From contig NZ_KE332393.1 in NCBI RefSeq assembly GCF_000409775.1, positions 1 through 64,000 of the forward strand: a stretch of DNA of 64,000 nucleotides, written 5' to 3'. This document shows, in pieces, positions 18,558-28,395 of this stretch (position 1 is its first letter; each line of letters opens with the position of its first letter). The position numbers were made by a program, and so were the translations under genes. This stretch comes from Litchfieldella anticariensis FP35 = DSM 16096 (GTDB taxonomy: Bacteria; Pseudomonadota; Gammaproteobacteria; Pseudomonadales; Halomonadaceae). The notes under the pieces are model-generated. The model worked only from the letters and a program-made list of their open reading frames with translations, ran no database searches and was not told the origin of the DNA.

Positions 18558-19562
18558 ATGACCGACTTCGCACCTTTGCAGGCCCTTGGACCGATCGCGC
18601 CAGCCAATATGTCTGGCCGCGAACCATGGACCGACCATCTCGACCACTATCTCGGCCACTATCAGTTGGCGCCATTACTCGCCGATCATGTCGGTCTGCA
18701 CGTGGGTTTCATCGACGCCGGGAATTTTCGTCTATGGACCCAAGTATGGAGCCCTGAAGCCCCTCATGGCACTGCTTTTGTGGTCCATGGCTACTTCGAT
18801 CACCTGGGCCTTTATCGTCACCTTCTGCAAAGACTTCTCGAACGCGGCTGGCGAGTGGTGCTCTGGGACTTGCCGGGGCATGGCTTGTCCAGCGGTGCAC
18901 GCGCCTCGATCGACGATTTCAATGACTATGCCACTTGCTTGACTGCCCTGCAGCAACACTTGGAAGCACGCGACCTGGCCCCGCACCCGTGGATCGGCAT
19001 CGGCCAGAGCACTGGCGCTGCCATTCTGGCCACCGATGCCCTGAGCCAGGGTGAAGACTGCCATTGGGCCGGCTTGGCCCTGCTGGCCCCGTTGGTACGT
19101 CCTTGGCGTTGGCAGCAGTCAAGCTGGTTACACCTGCTGGCCAGCCCCTTTATCCGTTCCTTGCCGCGCAAGTATCGCGCCAACTCGACGGACAGTGCCT
19201 TCACCACCTTCTTGCGCGAAGGCGACCCACTACAGCCCGATCGGCTCACGGTGACCTGGATCACTGCCATGCGCCGCTGGATGCCACGACTGCTGGCCTT
19301 GGCCCCTAGCGAGCTACCGGTGTTGATCCTACAGGGAGAACAGGACCTGACAGTGGATTGGGAATGGAATCTGGGTATTCTCGCGGGCAAGTTCCCCAAG
19401 GCCCGCATCCATCGTCACCCCGAAGCTCGTCACCATCTGGTCAACGAGACGGAGTCGATACGCCAAGAGTTGTTTGCCGAACTCGAGGACTTCATCAGCA
19501 GCTTCGAGCAAGTACCACCAGGTTCCTCGAGCCTCCCGCCGACGGTGTCCAAGCATCCATGA
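18558..19562 (+). CDS. Alpha/beta hydrolase, lysophospholipase-like
   Basis: A 334-residue soluble protein of the serine aminopeptidase S33 / monoglyceride lipase (PldB-like) group. Visible marks are the oxyanion-hole stretch [10 protein letters not shown], the nucleophile elbow GIGQSTGAA with Ser in G-Q-S-T-G, an Asp in [12 protein letters not shown] and the His in EARHHLVNE. Such enzymes cleave lysophospholipids or monoacylglycerols; the substrate is not determined. The gene overlaps the next one (ATGA at 19559), and a lipoprotein and an aminotransferase follow in the same apparent operon. Confidence 0.85.
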   Translation: MTDFAPLQALGPIAPANMSGREPWTDHLDHYLGHYQLAPLLADHVGLHVGFIDAGNFRLWTQVWSPEAPHGTAFVVHGYFDHLGLYRHLLQRLLERGWRVVLWDLPGHGLSSGARASIDDFNDYATCLTALQQHLEARDLAPHPWIGIGQSTGAAILATDALSQGEDCHWAGLALLAPLVRPWRWQQSSWLHLLASPFIRSLPRKYRANSTDSAFTTFLREGDPLQPDRLTVTWITAMRRWMPRLLALAPSELPVLILQGEQDLTVDWEWNLGILAGKFPKARIHRHPEARHHLVNETESIRQELFAELEDFISSFEQVPPGSSSLPPTVSKHP

Positions 19563-20053
19563 GCCGCATTATCCTGTGGCTGGCGATGGCGCTACTGATA
19601 CTTGCCATTAGCGGTTGTGCTGGAGCCCCAGAACAACCTTCTCCTATTCGCCAAGCCCTCGTCAGCCTAAGCGAGCGGGCCGCCCAATTGGTGTTGAAAG
19701 AGCCGGTCTGGAACCGTCCCACGACAGAAGTCGTGATACTACTATCCGCCCCCAAGGTCGATGCAAGCCTGGGTATCGATACCGAACGCCTTCACGAAAA
19801 CCTGACCCGGGCCCTGCTCGCCCAGCAGAAAGGGCCGCAAGTCCTCGACTGGACGCCGGTCCTGGCCGATACCGAAGCACCGGATAATCAATGGCTGCTG
19901 AAATGCGAGCTGGTATCCGACGGTCCGCGCCTGACTCTCTCGGACCGGGACTTGTTGCCCTACCGGTTGACGCTATCGCTGCGTCGCCCCGGTGAGGAAG
20001 CGCCTCGTTGGCAACGGCATATCAGTGGCGCCATCGACGTTACCACGCTATGA
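19559..20053 (+). CDS. Small lipoprotein of unknown function
   Basis: A 164-residue protein. ATG 19559 overlaps the stop of the hydrolase gene. The N-terminus is a lipoprotein signal with lipobox ISGC (Cys at residue 20), so the mature protein is probably lipid-anchored. The mature part is a mixed alpha/beta domain without a motif I recognise. The stretch VVILLSAPKVDASLGID followed by a tail ending RHISGAIDVTTL recalls outer-membrane assembly or penicillin-binding-protein activator lipoproteins (LpoB-like), but this is only a loose resemblance. Confidence 0.7.
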   Translation: MSRIILWLAMALLILAISGCAGAPEQPSPIRQALVSLSERAAQLVLKEPVWNRPTTEVVILLSAPKVDASLGIDTERLHENLTRALLAQQKGPQVLDWTPVLADTEAPDNQWLLKCELVSDGPRLTLSDRDLLPYRLTLSLRRPGEEAPRWQRHISGAIDVTTL

Positions 20054-20127
20054 ATCGTTGGGACTTGGATCGCAGCGCCCAAGATGACGACAATGAACAT
20101 ACATCCGTATTGCCAGGAGTTTTCGAC

Positions 20128-21237
20128 ATGCCGCGTTTTGCCGATCACCTCTATCGCGATGGCCCAAGCAATCCCTTTCCCGGTCTCAAGGCCCTGGAAC
20201 GGCGTCTGGGCCGTGAGATCCCATACCGACTGGGCTCCAATGAGGGGCTGGACATGCCCCATCGGGCGCTTGGGGCGCGTTTTGGCCACGAACTGGCCGG
20301 CTTGGCGCGCTGTTATGGCGATGCGGAAGCCATGGGGGTGAGAACGCGCCTGAGCGAACGGCTCGATACGCCGCGTGAGACCCTATTGATCGATGCCGGC
20401 GCCGATAGCCTGATGGCCTTGGCACTGCGCGCCGTGGCCACTCCCGGCACCACGGTGGTAACCAGTGCCGGCACCTATCCGACCTTCGGCTATTTCGCTG
20501 CCGGTCAGGGATGTCGCATCGTCGAAATCGACTACCGCGATGACACGGGAACCCTGGCTCCGGATCTCGATGCACTGGCTCAGGCTGCCCATCGGGAAGG
20601 TGCTCGATTGGTCTATCTGGCCAATCCCGACAATCCCGGCGGTCATCTACATGACGACGAAGCGGTGTTACGACTGCGAGAGGCCTTGCCCGAGGACTGC
20701 CATCTGCTGCTCGACGAGGCCTATCATGACTTCCGTCATGACGCCTCTTCACCCAGCGCTGGCGAGGCGTGGCCCGGTACCATCCGTTTACGCACCTTTT
20801 CCAAGGCCCACGGCCTGGCGGGGCTGCGCATTGGTTATGCGATCGCCGAACCCGAAACGATCGAGATGTTGCACAAGGTGCGCATCCACTACGCGGTGTC
20901 ATCACTGGCCGAGGCTGCTGCCGAAACCCTGCTCGATCATGCCGACGAGACGCATGCCCATATCCAGGCAGTGATCGAACGGCGCCAGCGCCTGACCCAC
21001 TGGTTGCGCGACCTTGGCGCCGATGTTCCCGACAGTGCCACCAACTTCGTTGCCGTGCGCCTACCCGATGCCGAACTGGCCAAGAAGGTCCATGCCGAAC
21101 TGCTCGAAGCCGGCAGCCTGATCCACCGGCCACCCCATCCGGCACTCGGCCATGTACTGCGCATCACGGCAGTGGAGGAGGCCCTGGCACCTGGACGCCT
21201 GGCCACACTGGAAAGGGCGCTACGCGATGGGGGGTAA
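20128..21237 (+). CDS. HisC-like PLP-dependent aminotransferase
   Basis: A 369-residue class I/II aminotransferase. ATG 20128 is chosen because CCAGGAG lies 8 bases upstream; an alternative ATG at 20050 overlaps the lipoprotein stop. The PLP lysine is in RTFSKAHGLAGLRIGY, the cofactor-binding Asn/Asp/Tyr stretches are YLANPDNPGG and LLLDEAYHDF, and a C-terminal Arg is in HVLRITA. The overall pattern is that of histidinol-phosphate aminotransferase, but no other his genes are nearby, so it may act on another amino acid. It ends one base before the convergent exchanger gene. Confidence 0.85.
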   Translation: MPRFADHLYRDGPSNPFPGLKALERRLGREIPYRLGSNEGLDMPHRALGARFGHELAGLARCYGDAEAMGVRTRLSERLDTPRETLLIDAGADSLMALALRAVATPGTTVVTSAGTYPTFGYFAAGQGCRIVEIDYRDDTGTLAPDLDALAQAAHREGARLVYLANPDNPGGHLHDDEAVLRLREALPEDCHLLLDEAYHDFRHDASSPSAGEAWPGTIRLRTFSKAHGLAGLRIGYAIAEPETIEMLHKVRIHYAVSSLAEAAAETLLDHADETHAHIQAVIERRQRLTHWLRDLGADVPDSATNFVAVRLPDAELAKKVHAELLEAGSLIHRPPHPALGHVLRITAVEEALAPGRLATLERALRDGG

Positions 21238-21238
21238 C

Positions 21239-22285
21239 CTACTCGCCGGTCCCCCCCAGCATGACCATGAGTACCCCCGCCAGGTAACAGCCGATAACCG
21301 TGACGCTCTCGAAGCCGATGCGGCCGGGGCCCTGTTCCTCGCGGCGAATCAGCCCGGCCAGCATGACGCCCGTCATCAGCAGCGACAGGGCGATCCACAG
21401 CACGACCGAATCGGGTACGGCGTGGTAGATCGAACCGCCTCGGTAGGCGACATCGGCGGCGGCAGCGAATAGGGTATCGAAGGCGTTTCCCCCGATGATC
21501 CCGGCGACAGCCAAGGTCAGCGCTCCCCGACGCACGGCCGCCAGCGTAGTCACCAGCTCGGGCAGGGACGTCGCCACCGAGGTCAGCAATACCCCTACCG
21601 TCGTCTGGCTGAGGCCGGTATTCGCGGCAATGCTCGAGGCACTGCGTTCGAGCACCCAACCGGAAAGCCCCAGCGCGATGGCCATCACAGCGAATGCCCC
21701 CCATAACGCCGTCAGCGAGCGACGCATGGATGCCTCATCCGGCTCGTCGAGGCGTGTCTCCAGCGTGCGCGCGGGACGCCACATGGGATTGACATGCACC
21801 TTGTTGACCAGGCGCAAGCCGAACGCGTAGGCAAAGAACAGCAGTGGCGTCACCGGATGAACGTGCCATAGGCTTATGTCCGGGGAGAAACGGCCCACCA
21901 GCAATAGGGCCAGCAAGCACAACAACAGCGTGCCTTGCATCAGGTTACCAAGGGAAGCTGCCGCATGCTCCAGATTGGCACGCCGGTAGGCGACATCGGC
22001 GATGGACAGAAACAGGGTCTGGACGGCTATGCCTCCCAGTGCGTTGCTCATGGCCAGTTCCGGGCGGTCAGCCCACGCCGCGGACACCGATAGCACGCTA
22101 CCCGATAGCGACGTTGCCATCCCCAGCAAGGCCGCGCCTGCCACCGCTTCGCCAAGCCCGGTGCGGTCAGCCAGTTCGTCGACGATGCGAGCCAGGCGTG
22201 TTCCTGCTACGCCGATCACCCCGGCACATACCAGAAAGAGCCCAATGGCGACAGGCAGCGACAGGCTATCGGGCGACATCGGCAT
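21239..22285 (-). CDS. Sodium/calcium-exchanger family (CaCA) membrane protein
   Basis: A 348-residue membrane protein with about ten hydrophobic segments in two halves. The second alpha-repeat is clear: TSVATSLPELVTTLAAV with GIIGGNAFDTLFAAA. The first repeat is degenerate: GMATSLSGSVLSVSAAW lacks the usual Pro-Glu pair, so the ion site is incomplete on that side. The start overlaps the stop of the amidase gene as TGATG (22283-22287), so the two are coupled. The transported cation cannot be told; loss of the first PE motif argues against a standard calcium exchanger. Confidence 0.75.
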   Translation of the reverse strand: MPMSPDSLSLPVAIGLFLVCAGVIGVAGTRLARIVDELADRTGLGEAVAGAALLGMATSLSGSVLSVSAAWADRPELAMSNALGGIAVQTLFLSIADVAYRRANLEHAAASLGNLMQGTLLLCLLALLLVGRFSPDISLWHVHPVTPLLFFAYAFGLRLVNKVHVNPMWRPARTLETRLDEPDEASMRRSLTALWGAFAVMAIALGLSGWVLERSASSIAANTGLSQTTVGVLLTSVATSLPELVTTLAAVRRGALTLAVAGIIGGNAFDTLFAAAADVAYRGGSIYHAVPDSVVLWIALSLLMTGVMLAGLIRREEQGPGRIGFESVTVIGCYLAGVLMVMLGGTGE

Positions 22286-23709
22286 CAACCCGGATCTCGC
22301 CCACCAACGTACGGCGCGATGGGAAAGCGCGGCGGTACGGCATGCAGGTAAGCGCGGCTAGCACGCAGCACGACGCGATCCTGAAAACGCGCTCCCACCA
22401 GTTGACAGCCAATCGGGAGCCCCTCGGCGCTGAACCCGCAAGGTATCGATGCGGCCGGCTGACGCGTCAGGTTGAAGGGATAGCTGAACGGGGTCCAATC
22501 CATCCAGTCGCTCATCCCCTTGCCTTCGGGCACCTCCCGACCTGCGGCGAATGGCAGTACCGCCACGCTTGGCATCAGAAACAGGTCGAAGTCATTACGA
22601 AAATGCGCTTCAAAGCGTGACGTCAAGGTGGCCCTGGCCTCTTCGGCGACGAGGACATCATTGGCACTGAACGCTTCACCACGCCAAGCGTTTTCCAGCA
22701 ATCCCGGACTGATCTGGTGGCGCTCGGCCTCGGTCATCTGGTAGCACAACCGCCAGGTCGTCGTGAACCACAAAACCTTGAAAGCTTCGCCAGCTTCATG
22801 CAGATCGAGATCGCTGGGTACCACCTCGGCACCCAGCTCGGTCAGCGTCTTTGCCGCTCGTTCGACGGCTTCGGTAACCTGTGGGTCAACCCCGACACGA
22901 CGCGCCTTGGTGATTAGTCCGATACGCACGCCCTCGAGGGGCTGGCGAGTGGTTTCCCCCCAGTCCTCCGGCGCTGCAGCGATGGCATAACTATCGTGAG
23001 AGTCATAGCGACCAATGACGTTGAGCATGCGTATCGCATCGTCGACACTGCGCGTGATCGGCCCGATATGCGACATCGACGGCAACGAGCAGGGCGGCCA
23101 TTGAGGCACCAGACCAAACGTCGATTTGAAACCGAAGGTACCAGTGAAGGAAGCAGGAATTCGTATCGAGCCACCAGAGTCGCCTCCCTGGTGCAGCACC
23201 CCCAGATTCAGCGCACAGGCTGCGGCAGCACCACCCGACGAACCACCAGGCGTAAGCCGTGTATCCCAGGGGTTGTAGGTCACTCCCGTCAGCGGGCTGT
23301 CGGTGACGCCCTTCCAGCCGTACTCGGGCGTGGTGGTCTTGCCCAGAATGATGGCTCCCGCATCGCGTAGCCGTCGTGCCGGTGGCGCATCCTCCTCGCA
23401 TGGTGCAGGGTCAGAGATCAGCGTCCCTTCACGCGCCGGCATACCACGCACCTGGGTCAAGTCCTTCATCGTCACCGGTAGCCCATCCACCGGCCCCAGC
23501 GGCTGACCTCGCTGCCAACGACCCTCTGCCTGACGGGCAGCATCCAGCGCCCCCTCATGATCCACATGACAAAAGGCGTTGATGACGGGATTGTAGCGAT
23601 CGATGCGCTCCAAGGCGTTCGCCACCGCCTCGTGCGGCGAGACCCAGTCATGTCGATAAGAATCGATCAGAGCGGAGGCATCCATCTCAGCGATCTCCGT
23701 CTCGTTCAT
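22285..23709 (-). CDS. Amidase signature family hydrolase
   Basis: A 474-residue amidase. The Ser-cisSer-Lys triad is visible: Lys in LPVTMKDLTQVRG, the Gly/Ser-rich signature GGSSGGAAAACALNLGVL, and the nucleophile Ser in GGDSGGSIRIPASF. The family includes GatA and many catabolic amidases. Without gatB and gatC beside it, and with an exchanger gene coupled downstream, it is more likely a stand-alone amidase. The substrate is unknown. Confidence 0.9.
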   Translation of the reverse strand: MNETEIAEMDASALIDSYRHDWVSPHEAVANALERIDRYNPVINAFCHVDHEGALDAARQAEGRWQRGQPLGPVDGLPVTMKDLTQVRGMPAREGTLISDPAPCEEDAPPARRLRDAGAIILGKTTTPEYGWKGVTDSPLTGVTYNPWDTRLTPGGSSGGAAAACALNLGVLHQGGDSGGSIRIPASFTGTFGFKSTFGLVPQWPPCSLPSMSHIGPITRSVDDAIRMLNVIGRYDSHDSYAIAAAPEDWGETTRQPLEGVRIGLITKARRVGVDPQVTEAVERAAKTLTELGAEVVPSDLDLHEAGEAFKVLWFTTTWRLCYQMTEAERHQISPGLLENAWRGEAFSANDVLVAEEARATLTSRFEAHFRNDFDLFLMPSVAVLPFAAGREVPEGKGMSDWMDWTPFSYPFNLTRQPAASIPCGFSAEGLPIGCQLVGARFQDRVVLRASRAYLHAVPPRFPIAPYVGGRDPG

Positions 23710-23854
23710 CGAGCCTCCTTGGCTAGCGTTGGGGTACGTTACCAGCTTAGTTGATGCGGGTAGCTACCCGGTTCCATCGTTTGCCGAAGAGAATTCGATC
23801 CCTCAAGAGAAAGCGGTCACCATGGTGCTCATCACTATGGCGTTCCCGCATTGC

Positions 23855-25363
23855 TCAGGTGCGCCTGAGCAGCCGATCCAACTGACGATAACCGATGGCT
23901 TCCATCAACTGTGGCTTGGCGGGGTGTGCCTCTCCGGCCAGGTCGGCGAGCGTCAGGGCGACACGCAGTACGCGATGGTAAGCCCGTGCCGAAAGGTTCA
24001 GACGTTCCAGCACCTCGGCCAACCAAGTACGTTCTGCGGCTCCCAGTGCACAGGCCGCCTCCAGTTCACGACCCGGTAGATGGGCATTCAGGCCACCGCG
24101 GGCATACTGGCGCTCGCGCGCTGCCTCTACCCGGGTACGTACCTGGGCCGAGCTTTCCCCATGCTGGGTCGAGGTCAACTGTTCTGGAGGCAATGCCGGC
24201 ACTTCCACCTGCAAGTCGATTCGATCTAACAGGGGTCCGGACAACCGTGCCTGGTAGCGCCGGATCTGGGCGGCGGTGCACTGGCAACGCTGACGAGGAT
24301 CACCCAGATGTCCACAGGGGCAGGGATTCATTGCCGCCACCAGTTGGAAGCGTGCCGGATATTGGCGCTGGTGGCTGGCCCGGGAGATGGAAATGCATCC
24401 CGACTCCATGGGTTCACGCATCACCTCGAGTACGCTGCGGCTGAACTCAGGAAGCTCATCGAGAAACAACACGCCTTGGTGCGCGAGGGAGATCTCGCCA
24501 GGACGCGGTTTGGAGCCGCCACCCACCAATGCCACGGCGCTGGCGGTGTGATGCGGGGCACGGAAGGGACGCTGTCCCCACTGTTCGCGTAATGGCAATC
24601 CGCATACTGAGCGGATCGCAGCCACTTCCAGTGCTTCATCTTCGGTCAACGTCGGCAGAATGCCAGGCAGGCGGCTGGCAAGCATGGTCTTGCCAGTGCC
24701 TGGAGGGCCAGCAAACAGTAGGTTGTGACCACCCGCCGCCGCGACCTCCAAGGCACGCCGAGCCTGATGTTGCCCTCGTACTTCGAGCAGATCGGCGGTA
24801 GCTTCAGGGGGCGCAGCAGGCATTTGGAGCCGATGTGCCTTGATCCGCGTATGCCCCAATAGGTGTGCCACCACCTCTAGCAGGTGGTCGGCAGGCAGGA
24901 CTTCCAAGTCCCCAGCCAAGGCGGCTTCATCGGCATTGGCCTGCGGTACCAACAAGCGCCGCCGAGCACGACGCGTTGCCAGCGCGACCGGCAATACACC
25001 GGGCACTGGGCGTAGACGCCCATCGAGCGCCAATTCCCCCAGGCACTCTACGCCCTCCAATGCCTCGGCCGGTATCTGGCCTGACGCCACCAGGATGCCC
25101 AATGCGATGGGCAGATCGAAACGCCCTCCTTCCTTGGGCAGGTCGGCGGGCGCCAGATTCAAGGTAATGCGGCGGGTGTTGGGGAACTCGAAGCCGGCAT
25201 TGATCAGGGCGCTACGCACCCGTTCTCGACTCTCCTTGACCGCTGTCTCGGGCAACCCTACCAAGGTCACCCCCGGCAGGCCATTGGCGAGGTGGACTTC
25301 AACCAGAACCTCGGGGGCGTCCAACCCCAGACTGGCACGCGTATTGATAAGAGCCAGCGTCAT
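23855..25363 (-). CDS. yifB: YifB-type Mg-chelatase-like AAA ATPase
   Basis: A 502-residue protein of the YifB/ComM family. ATG 25363 is chosen because AAGGA lies upstream and the family N-terminus (M-x-LA-I-x-x-R) begins there. It has an N-terminal Lon-like domain (LVGLPETAVKESRERVRSAL), Walker A GPPGTGKTML near residue 220, a Walker B-type LFLDELPEFSRSVLE, a zinc-like CPCGHLGDPRQRCQC cluster, and a C-terminal helical lid. ComM acts as a hexameric helicase in natural transformation. It is well conserved across proteobacteria and stands next to ubiK in many of them. Confidence 0.93.
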   Translation of the reverse strand: MTLALINTRASLGLDAPEVLVEVHLANGLPGVTLVGLPETAVKESRERVRSALINAGFEFPNTRRITLNLAPADLPKEGGRFDLPIALGILVASGQIPAEALEGVECLGELALDGRLRPVPGVLPVALATRRARRRLLVPQANADEAALAGDLEVLPADHLLEVVAHLLGHTRIKAHRLQMPAAPPEATADLLEVRGQHQARRALEVAAAGGHNLLFAGPPGTGKTMLASRLPGILPTLTEDEALEVAAIRSVCGLPLREQWGQRPFRAPHHTASAVALVGGGSKPRPGEISLAHQGVLFLDELPEFSRSVLEVMREPMESGCISISRASHQRQYPARFQLVAAMNPCPCGHLGDPRQRCQCTAAQIRRYQARLSGPLLDRIDLQVEVPALPPEQLTSTQHGESSAQVRTRVEAARERQYARGGLNAHLPGRELEAACALGAAERTWLAEVLERLNLSARAYHRVLRVALTLADLAGEAHPAKPQLMEAIGYRQLDRLLRRT

Positions 25364-25474
25364 CGGCGTTCCTTGCACATTGTCATTCATCCCTGACGTC
25401 ACGACGCCCATCATCATTCGGTATCGGTGGCACACCGATGTCCGATCACGTCGTGCTCTTCGTTAGTATTGTCG

Positions 25475-25825
25475 TCAATCGCCGTCGCGCGGAGACGGTT
25501 CGGCCGTTTCCCCGGCTCCGGCGTCTTCGGCCGGCGGAGTATCGCCATGGTGCTCGATCACTGGAGTCCCCAGCGTTTGCCGGGCTTCCAACGCCGCCTC
25601 AAGAGCCGCCACTTGCTTCTCCAACGTCTCGACGCGCGCGCGAGTACGTTGCAGGACGTCCATCAGGATATCGAAATCTTCCCGCGATACCAGTTCCAGC
25701 CGATCAAAGGCCCCACGTACAACCTGCTGTACCCCGCGCTGCAGTTCCTCAGGAGCATGCGACGCGTCCTGAAGACGTTCTCCAAGCCGCTGGGCCAGTC
25801 GGCTGATACGGTCATTGCTCACCAT
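25475..25825 (-). CDS. ubiK: Ubiquinone biosynthesis accessory factor UbiK
   Basis: A 116-residue protein of the UbiK/YqiC (BMFP) family. It has an N-terminal amphipathic region (ISRLAQRLGERL), the conserved FDRLELVSREDFDILMDVL stretch and a C-terminal coiled coil (RARVETLEKQVAALE), followed by an acidic, low-complexity tail. UbiK binds the lipid carrier protein UbiJ to help aerobic ubiquinone assembly. The tail of about 30 residues is longer than in the E. coli protein. Confidence 0.88.
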   Translation of the reverse strand: MVSNDRISRLAQRLGERLQDASHAPEELQRGVQQVVRGAFDRLELVSREDFDILMDVLQRTRARVETLEKQVAALEAALEARQTLGTPVIEHHGDTPPAEDAGAGETAEPSPRDGD

Positions 25826-25922
25826 GGGGTCGCTCCTCGCTCAGTGGCACATGAATTCCTACAGGATACGCAAGAGCGCCTTGTCACGCATGCGCCAACT
25901 TGATGCATCAACATGGAGCGCG

Positions 25923-25939
25923 CGCACCATATTTGCGCA
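25923..25939. promoter_or_regulatory. NtrC-type binding site upstream of glnK
   Basis: The 17-base dyad CGCACCATATTTGCGCA matches the NtrC consensus TGCACC-N5-GGTGCA at 9 of 12 defined positions. It lies about 90 bp upstream of the putative sigma54 element at 26026, a normal enhancer distance. Confidence 0.6.
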
Positions 25940-26025
25940 CAGAGTGGTCACCGCGGTAATCGCCAATTCATGCCGCAACGCAAAAATAAACATAACACAC
26001 TGATTTTAAATAGGTTAATCAATCA

Positions 26026-26040
26026 TGGCATGCTTTGCGC
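26026..26040 (+). promoter_or_regulatory. Putative sigma54 promoter of glnK
   Basis: TGGCATGCTTTGCGC has the -24 GG and -12 GC dinucleotides at the required 10-base spacing and the TGGCA half. It lacks the usual TT before the -12 GC. It lies 58 bases before the glnK start. The nearby NtrC-type dyad and the nitrogen genes downstream support it. Confidence 0.5.
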
Positions 26041-26073
26041 TTGATGCACAATAGGCGCAAGCCTATTTAATAG

Positions 26074-26436
<363 letters not shown>

Positions 26437-26518
26437 TTGCCCTTCCGCCCGCTAAGTACGCAGGAATTCTACGCCAACGTAACTACCGAAAAATAACGCT
26501 GGCTCAGGAGATTACCCA

Positions 26519-27769
26519 ATGACAGAACTTTCAGAGCTGACTTATGCGCTCGATACGTTTTATTTCTTGATCTGCGGTGTGCTGGTCATGTGGATGGCCG
26601 CCGGCTTTGCGATGCTCGAGGCGGGTCTGGTGCGCTCCAAGAATACCGCCGAGATCCTGACCAAGAACTTCGCCCTGTTCGCCGTGGCCTGTACCATGTA
26701 CCTGCTGATCGGCTACTACATCATGTACTCCAGCGACAGCGGCGGTTTCCTGCCCAACCTTGGCGTCTTGATCGGTGTCGAGAATTCGCTGGATGCCATC
26801 ACCGCCGGCGGTGAGGATGCCCCCTACTACTCCATGCGTTCAGACTACTTCTTCCAGGTCGTGTTCGTGGCCACCGCCATGTCCATCGTCTCCGGAGCCG
26901 TGGCCGAGCGTATGAAGCTGTGGACCTTCCTGGCCTTCGCCGTGATCATGACCGGTATCATTTACCCGGTGGAAGGCTACTGGACCTGGGGCGGTGGCTG
27001 GCTTTCCGAAGTCGGTTATTCCGACTATGCCGGTTCCGGCATCGTGCACCTTGCAGGTGCAGCCGCCGCTCTGGCCGGTGTACTGGTACTCGGCCCCCGT
27101 GCCGGCAAGTACGGCAAGGACGGCAGTATCTACGCCATTCCCGGCGCCAATATGCCGCTGGCGACCTTGGGCGCCTTCATCCTGTGGATGGGCTGGTTCG
27201 GCTTCAACGGCGGTTCCGAGTTGAAGATGTCCGACGCCGCTTCCGCCAATAACGTCGCTCAAGTCTTCGTCAACACCAATGCCGCCGCTGCGGCTGGCGT
27301 GATTGCCGCCCTGGTGCTGGCCAAGCTGTGGTTCCGCAAGGCTGACCTGACCATGGCCCTCAACGGCGCCCTTGCCGGGCTGGTAGCGATCACTGCCGAC
27401 CCGCTCTCGCCCCCCGCTTTGGGCGCGGCCATTATCGGTGCTATCGGTGGAGCCATCGTGGTTGCCTCCATCGTGGCACTCGACAAGCTCAAGATCGATG
27501 ATCCGGTCGGTGCCATTTCGGTGCATGGTGTGGTCGGCATCTGGGGGGTCCTGGTAGTGCCGGTGAGCAATGCCGATGCCTCTTTTGGCGCCCAGATCAT
27601 TGGTATCATCGGTATCTTTGCCTGGGTCTTCCTCGCCAGCCTGGCGGTATGGCTGATCCTCAAGGCCATCATGGGTATCCGGGTCAGCGAAGAGGAAGAG
27701 TACGAAGGGGTCGACTTGGCTGAATGTGGCCTGGAAGCCTACCCCGAATTCAACGGCGCGAAGAAGTGA
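26519..27769 (+). CDS. amtB: Ammonium transporter
   Basis: A 416-residue membrane protein with eleven expected membrane segments. The twin pore histidines are visible in GIVHLAGAAAALAG and ISVHGVVGIWGVL. The N-terminus lacks a cleavable signal and starts directly with a membrane helix (FYFLICGVLVMWMAAGFAMLE), as in cyanobacterial and actinobacterial-type Amt rather than E. coli AmtB. It takes up ammonium and is gated by GlnK. P-II genes flank it on both sides. A strong terminator follows. Confidence 0.95.
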   Translation: MTELSELTYALDTFYFLICGVLVMWMAAGFAMLEAGLVRSKNTAEILTKNFALFAVACTMYLLIGYYIMYSSDSGGFLPNLGVLIGVENSLDAITAGGEDAPYYSMRSDYFFQVVFVATAMSIVSGAVAERMKLWTFLAFAVIMTGIIYPVEGYWTWGGGWLSEVGYSDYAGSGIVHLAGAAAALAGVLVLGPRAGKYGKDGSIYAIPGANMPLATLGAFILWMGWFGFNGGSELKMSDAASANNVAQVFVNTNAAAAAGVIAALVLAKLWFRKADLTMALNGALAGLVAITADPLSPPALGAAIIGAIGGAIVVASIVALDKLKIDDPVGAISVHGVVGIWGVLVVPVSNADASFGAQIIGIIGIFAWVFLASLAVWLILKAIMGIRVSEEEEYEGVDLAECGLEAYPEFNGAKK

Positions 27770-27803
27770 TCGCGCCGAACCGAGTGAGCTGGCGTGCTCC
27801 CCT

Positions 27804-27827
27804 GGCCCCCTCCGGGGGGCCTTTTTT
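27804..27827 (+). terminator. Rho-independent terminator after amtB
   Basis: A GC-only 7-bp stem (GGCCCCC at 27804-27810 and GGGGGCC at 27815-27821) with a four-base loop is followed by six T residues. It separates the glnK-amtB transcript from the second P-II gene. Confidence 0.9.
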
Positions 27828-27838
27828 AATCCCCGCTC

Positions 27839-28275
<437 letters not shown>

Positions 28276-28315
28276 AAGCTCGAAGCCAGAGCTTGATAGG
28301 TACCGACGAACAAAG

Positions 28316-28350
28316 AAAACCCCCTGCAATTCACGCCCGCAGGGGTTTTT
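28316..28350 (+). terminator. Rho-independent terminator after second P-II gene
   Basis: Stem CCCCTGC / GCAGGGG (28321-28327 and 28339-28345) is followed by TTTTT, with an A-run before the stem, so it can work in both directions. It also ends the convergent fpr transcript region. Confidence 0.85.
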
Positions 28351-28395
28351 CTCTTCCAGCTTCCGCCGCGAAGCGGCGCTCTTCACGCTTCTAAC

